Shown here piece by piece: positions 60,652 to 64,000 of a stretch of DNA of 64,000 bases (position 1 is its first letter; each line of letters opens with the position of its first letter). The notes beneath the pieces were generated by a model. That model was not told the origin of the DNA. It made no database searches and was given only the letters and a program-made list of their open reading frames with translations. The stretch is taken from contig CM028332.1 in NCBI GenBank assembly GCA_016647705.1, positions 28,339,300-28,403,299 of the forward strand. The letters run 5' to 3'. The DNA comes from Eucommia ulmoides. Taxonomy: Eukaryota; Streptophyta; Magnoliopsida; Garryales; Eucommiaceae. A program made the position numbers and the translations under genes.

Positions 60652-63600
60652 ATGGCGGCCTCTGTCGAAAACCGGCAGTTCAGTCGCCTCGAACCGGGAT
60701 TACCCGGCATCCGGGCGTACAAAACCGGTAACAACCACCGGTCCGACTCTCCGGTTCGCGGCTGCAATTTCGAGCTCACGCGCCCTAAGAAGTACGTGGA
60801 GGACTGGTCCAGCGACGATGATGACGAAAACGATTACAGAGAGAGTATCAAAAAGGGGATTTCGGAGCTGGAGGTTTCGGGTTTGGATCCGAGAGACGAA
60901 GGAACCGCCGATAATTGGGTCGAGAGGAACCCGAGTTTGGTCCGACTCACGGGTAAACACCCGTTTAATTCGGAGCCTCCATTGACCCGACTCATGCACC
61001 ACGGGTTCATCACTCCGGTACCGCTCCACTACGTCCGGAACCACGGCGCGGTTCCCAAAGCCGCCTGGGAGGACTGGACCGTCGAGGTCTGCGGCCTCGT
61101 CAAGCGGCCGCAGAAATTCACCATGGATCAGCTCTTGAACGACTTCCCAGTCCGGGAGTTTCCGGCGACTCTGGTTTGCGCCGGAAACCGGAGGAAAGAA
61201 CAGAACATGGTGAAACAGACGATCGGATTCAACTGGGGAGCCGCCGCAATCTCGACCTCGGTGTGGCGCGGGGTCCCTCTGCATTACATTCTGAAACGGT
61301 GCGGAATTTTCAGCCGGAAGAAGGGTGCACTCAACGTGTGCTTCGAGGGGGCGGAGAAATTGCCCGGAGGTGGAGGATCGAAATACGGGACGAGTCTAAG
61401 GAAGGAGGTGGCGATGGACCCGTCGAGGGATATCATGGTGGCGTACATGCAGAACGGGGAGAAACTATCGCCGGACCACGGATTCCCGGTGAGGATGATA
61501 ATTCCGGGATTCATCGGCGGGAGGATGGTGAAGTGGTTGAAACGGATAATAGTGACGACCCAGGAATCGGATAGTTACTACCATTACAAGGATAACAGAG
61601 TTCTTCCTTCGCATGTGGATGCTGAGCTCGCCAACGCCGAAGGTAAACCAACCGTTTTCTTCGTTCTTCATTACTTGACACTTTTCACCCCCATAAAATT
61701 ATTTTTCACAAAGTAAAGGAATTTTTTTTTTTAAATCAAGAGTTTTTTTATATGGTGTTGCAGCTTGGTGGTATAAGCAGGAATACATAATCAACGAGTT
61801 AAACATAAACTCAGTAATCACTACGCCGTGCCATGAAGAAATCTTTCCAATTAACGCGTGGACAACTCAAAGGCCCTACACATTGAGAGGCTATGCTTAT
61901 TCCGGTGAGGCCAATTTTTTTTTTTTAAACTTGTGATACAAAGCATAAGATGACATAAACTTAAGGGGTCAAAGTGTAATATAGGCTAAGTAGTAACTTT
62001 TTAACCAGTCGGCGACGCAAACCATTGGACCGCCTCATTAAATGGATCTGAATTCCTCGTATTATTGGTGGGTTTCATTTTTTTTTTTTTTTTTCTGTTC
62101 ATAATAAAGGAAAAAAGGAATCTTCCTTTTGAAGTCCTCAAGAGCTGTCGACTAAAAGTAAAAGGCATCGATTTGTTCTACAATGTCCGGTTTTTATTTA
62201 TTTATTGTTATCATTAGTCGCAAGGAAATGTCTCTTATTTATTTGTCAAGATTGAAAAATATTTGATGAATTTAAAATTTAAATTTAATTCTTAATATAT
62301 TAATATCGATGCAAGAAAATGCGTATCCAAAAAAATTATTATTTTTTCCTCTGTTTATTTGGTGTTAGGACGACAATAATGTTGACTTGACTGTGTAGGA
62401 GGAGGCAAGAAGGTGACACGTGTGGAGGTGACAATGGACGGAGGGGAGAGTTGGCACGTGTGCGCCGTCGACCACCCGGAGAAGGCGACAAAGTACGGGA
62501 AGTACTGGTGCTGGTGTTTCTGGTCGCTGGAGGTGGAGGTTCTGGACCTCCTCAGTGCCAAGGAAATCGCAGTCCGCGCGTGGGACGAAACGCTCAACAC
62601 CCAACCCGAGAAACTCATTTGGAACCTCATGGTAACTTAACTTAGCTTAGCCCCATCTATTTATGACGTCATTCTTTTCGACTAGTGATTGCACGTGCCC
62701 ACCACATGTTTCACCCCCCCTAATTTGTCCACTGCCGCTTAAATTCGATGGATTGGCTCTTTTGGGCGTGGAGAGTCTAGAAACAAAATTTACTATGCTA
62801 ATAGTGCCACTATCCCTATTAATTTTTTTAAAATTATAATTTCAACCAAATTATACTTTTAAAAAAAAAAAATATTATTAACTCATTATAGCAAAAAGTT
62901 AATTTCTGATGTTATTCAAAAATAAAAATTAAAAAAATATGTATTTTTAAAGCGAGAGAATAAATTGATAATTATTTAAAATAAGATAAATTAATATAGT
63001 GTAGCTCAAATGGTAAGACCTATTTAAATTAAAGCAGTGGATGGACTTCAACAAGGTCAGTGATTTGAGCCTGCAAAAAAACACTTATTGGGTGGAACAA
63101 TTACGCACCTCGAACACGATTAGTCGCACATCTTGTGTGAGTGTGAAGACACTCGTAGATTAAAAAATAAAAAATAAATAATATTAGTATATTTCAACTA
63201 TAAATAAAGTGTTAATTCAAGAAGTGTTAATTTGATTGGAGAAGTGTCTGTTTTCCTTATCAATCAAAATTTGATTCTCCCGAAAGTTATTATAGGAATT
63301 AAATCTTTAATTTAATCCCAAATATACTACATCGATCGACATGGGAGAATGTATCTATAAAATCATCCGGGAAAGTGATGAATCAAAATATGCATAAATT
63401 GGCATGGGAAATTTTACTGTAAAATAGAAAAAATACAAAAAATAAAGTGTTACATATTTTTAATTAATTTGTGAAAAATGTTACAGGGGATGATGAACAA
63501 TTGTTGGTTCCGAGTGAAAACCAACGTCTGTAAACCTCACAAGGGTGAAATTGGAATTGTATTTGAACATCCGACTCGGCCGGGGAATCAGCCCGGCGGC

Positions 63601-64000
63601 TGGATGGCGAAGGAGCGCCAGCTCGGGCAAAGCTCCGACTCCATCCCCACCCTGAAGAAGAGTGTTTCCTCCCCCTTTATGAACACTTCCTCCAAAGTCT
63701 ACTCCATCTCCGACGTCAAAAAGCATAACTCCGCCGACTCTGCATGGATCATTGTCCACGGTCATGTCTACGACTGTACCCGCTTCCTGAAGGATCATCC
63801 CGGCGGTGCCGACAGTATTCTGATCAACACCGGTACTGATTGTACGGAGGAGTTCGAAGCTATTCACTCCGACAAGGCGAGGAAGCTTTTGGAGGATTAC
63901 CGGATCGGAGAGCTTCTCACGACCGGCTATGGTTCAGATTCGTCGGCTTCATCCCCTAATAACTCCGTCCACGGTGCTTCCAACACCACCTATTTGGCAC
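60652..64000 (+). CDS. NIA: Nitrate reductase [NAD(P)H], 5' two thirds; runs off the window
   Basis: Cytosolic molybdenum-haem-flavin enzyme that reduces nitrate to nitrite, the first step of nitrate assimilation. Exons read 60652-61642, 61764-61904, 62399-62631 and 63487-64000+, all with GT-AG introns and one continuous frame (626 residues seen of about 900). The start is the first ATG after the TATA box and gives the [12 protein letters not shown]-terminus common in plant NR. An acidic run (SSDDDDEND, residues 53-61) precedes the Mo-cofactor domain, with the molybdenum-ligand Cys176 in [12 protein letters not shown]. The dimerisation region follows in exons 2-4. Hinge 1 has LKKSVSSP, where Ser516 matches the serine phosphorylated for 14-3-3 inhibition in other NRs. 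The cytochrome b5 domain (about 525-598) has haem ligands His559 (HPGG) and His582. The FAD/NADH half lies beyond the window. No stop or frameshift is seen. NADH versus NADPH use cannot be judged. Confidence 0.97.
61643..61763 (+). other. NIA: NIA intron 1 (121 bp, phase 1)
   Basis: GTAAAC donor after the GAA codon of DAELANAE and a GTTGCAG acceptor before WWYKQ. T-rich. Reading through gives an artefactual extension to 61716, so the intron is needed to reach the conserved [13 protein letters not shown] segment. Confidence 0.95.
61905..62398 (+). other. NIA: NIA intron 2 (494 bp, phase 1)
   Basis: GTGAGG donor and GTGTAG acceptor splitting a glycine codon in YSGGGKK. AT-rich with poly-T runs. 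No other feature seen in it. Confidence 0.94.
62632..63486 (+). other. NIA: NIA intron 3 (855 bp, phase 0), carries a SINE
   Basis: GTAACT donor after the ATG of IWNLM and GTTACAG acceptor before GMMNNCW. It is the longest of the three introns because it holds a SINE (62997-63183). A TGACGTCA palindrome lies at 62664-62671, close to the donor, matching one in the promoter. Confidence 0.94.
62997..63183 (+). mobile_element. tRNA-derived SINE inside NIA intron 3
   Basis: A pol III-type A box (TAGCTCAAATGG, 63002-63013) and a degenerate B box (GATTTGAGCC, 63062-63071) are spaced as in tRNA-derived SINEs. The 3' end is an A/T-rich tail. The body aligns along its length with the copy at 30682-30879, including the shared tail block GAC/AAC ACTCGTRRAT. 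A possible short target duplication, ATAAATTAATA before and ATAAATAATA after, is AT-rich and so only weak support. It is in the same orientation as the gene and away from both splice sites. Confidence 0.75.

Noticed and set aside
60464-61574. Overlapping frames in NIA exon 1 (plus-strand 60464-60985 and 61176-61574; minus-strand 60700-61284 and others)
   Set aside because: Shadows of the GC-rich NR coding sequence. Only the frame from 60652 matches a known protein.

Overview
The window is nuclear DNA from a flowering plant, most likely a eudicot. The best evidence is a nitrate reductase (NIA) gene at the right edge, with GT-AG introns at the three positions usual for plant NR genes, plus plant-type Ty1/copia and Ty3/gypsy retrotransposons, a Helitron, SINEs, MITEs and scraps of plastid DNA. 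The NR N-terminus looks asterid-like, but that is only an impression. The one gene that looks functional is NIA (60652 to beyond 64000). Everything else is repeat-derived or unassigned intergenic DNA.

Left part (1-25300) is a stack of nested long-LTR elements. A minus-strand Ty3/gypsy chromovirus (LTRs 1-2206 and 5881-8605, decayed pol between) abuts a broken LTR of a related gypsy element (8606-10579). That LTR interrupts the integrase region of a minus-strand copia element (10580-12650, LTR 12651-14670), which sits head-to-head against a plus-strand copia-type LTR (14671-16998). Next comes a large copia-derived element (17290-24843) that has a gag-like gene and a plant-specific transposon-type ORF but no visible reverse transcriptase or integrase. 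Halves of an AT-rich repeat at 17018-17163 and 25296-25480 look like one copy split by an ~8.1 kb insertion.

The middle (25300-38600) has old repeats, a mosaic of plastid fragments (ndhH, rbcL and 16S rRNA within ~520 bp), a Mutator-type MITE with a Tourist-type MITE inside it, a tRNA-derived SINE with target duplications, a solo copia LTR, and a 4.1 kb non-autonomous Helitron with both termini visible, carrying a ~130-bp satellite and a gene-fragment block.

Right-centre (38600-55000) is another nest: a plus-strand copia element whose gag is split by a full-length gypsy element (40906-49560), with a fragment of a second copia lineage after it. From 55000 to 60650 there is AT-rich intergenic DNA with two MITEs bearing 9-bp target duplications, one ~0.44 kb upstream of the NIA start codon. 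A SINE lies in NIA intron 3.

No intact transposon gene was found: all pol and gag regions carry stops, frameshifts or deletions. Coordinates of old repeat edges are by eye and good to roughly 5-20 bp unless a terminal motif is cited.
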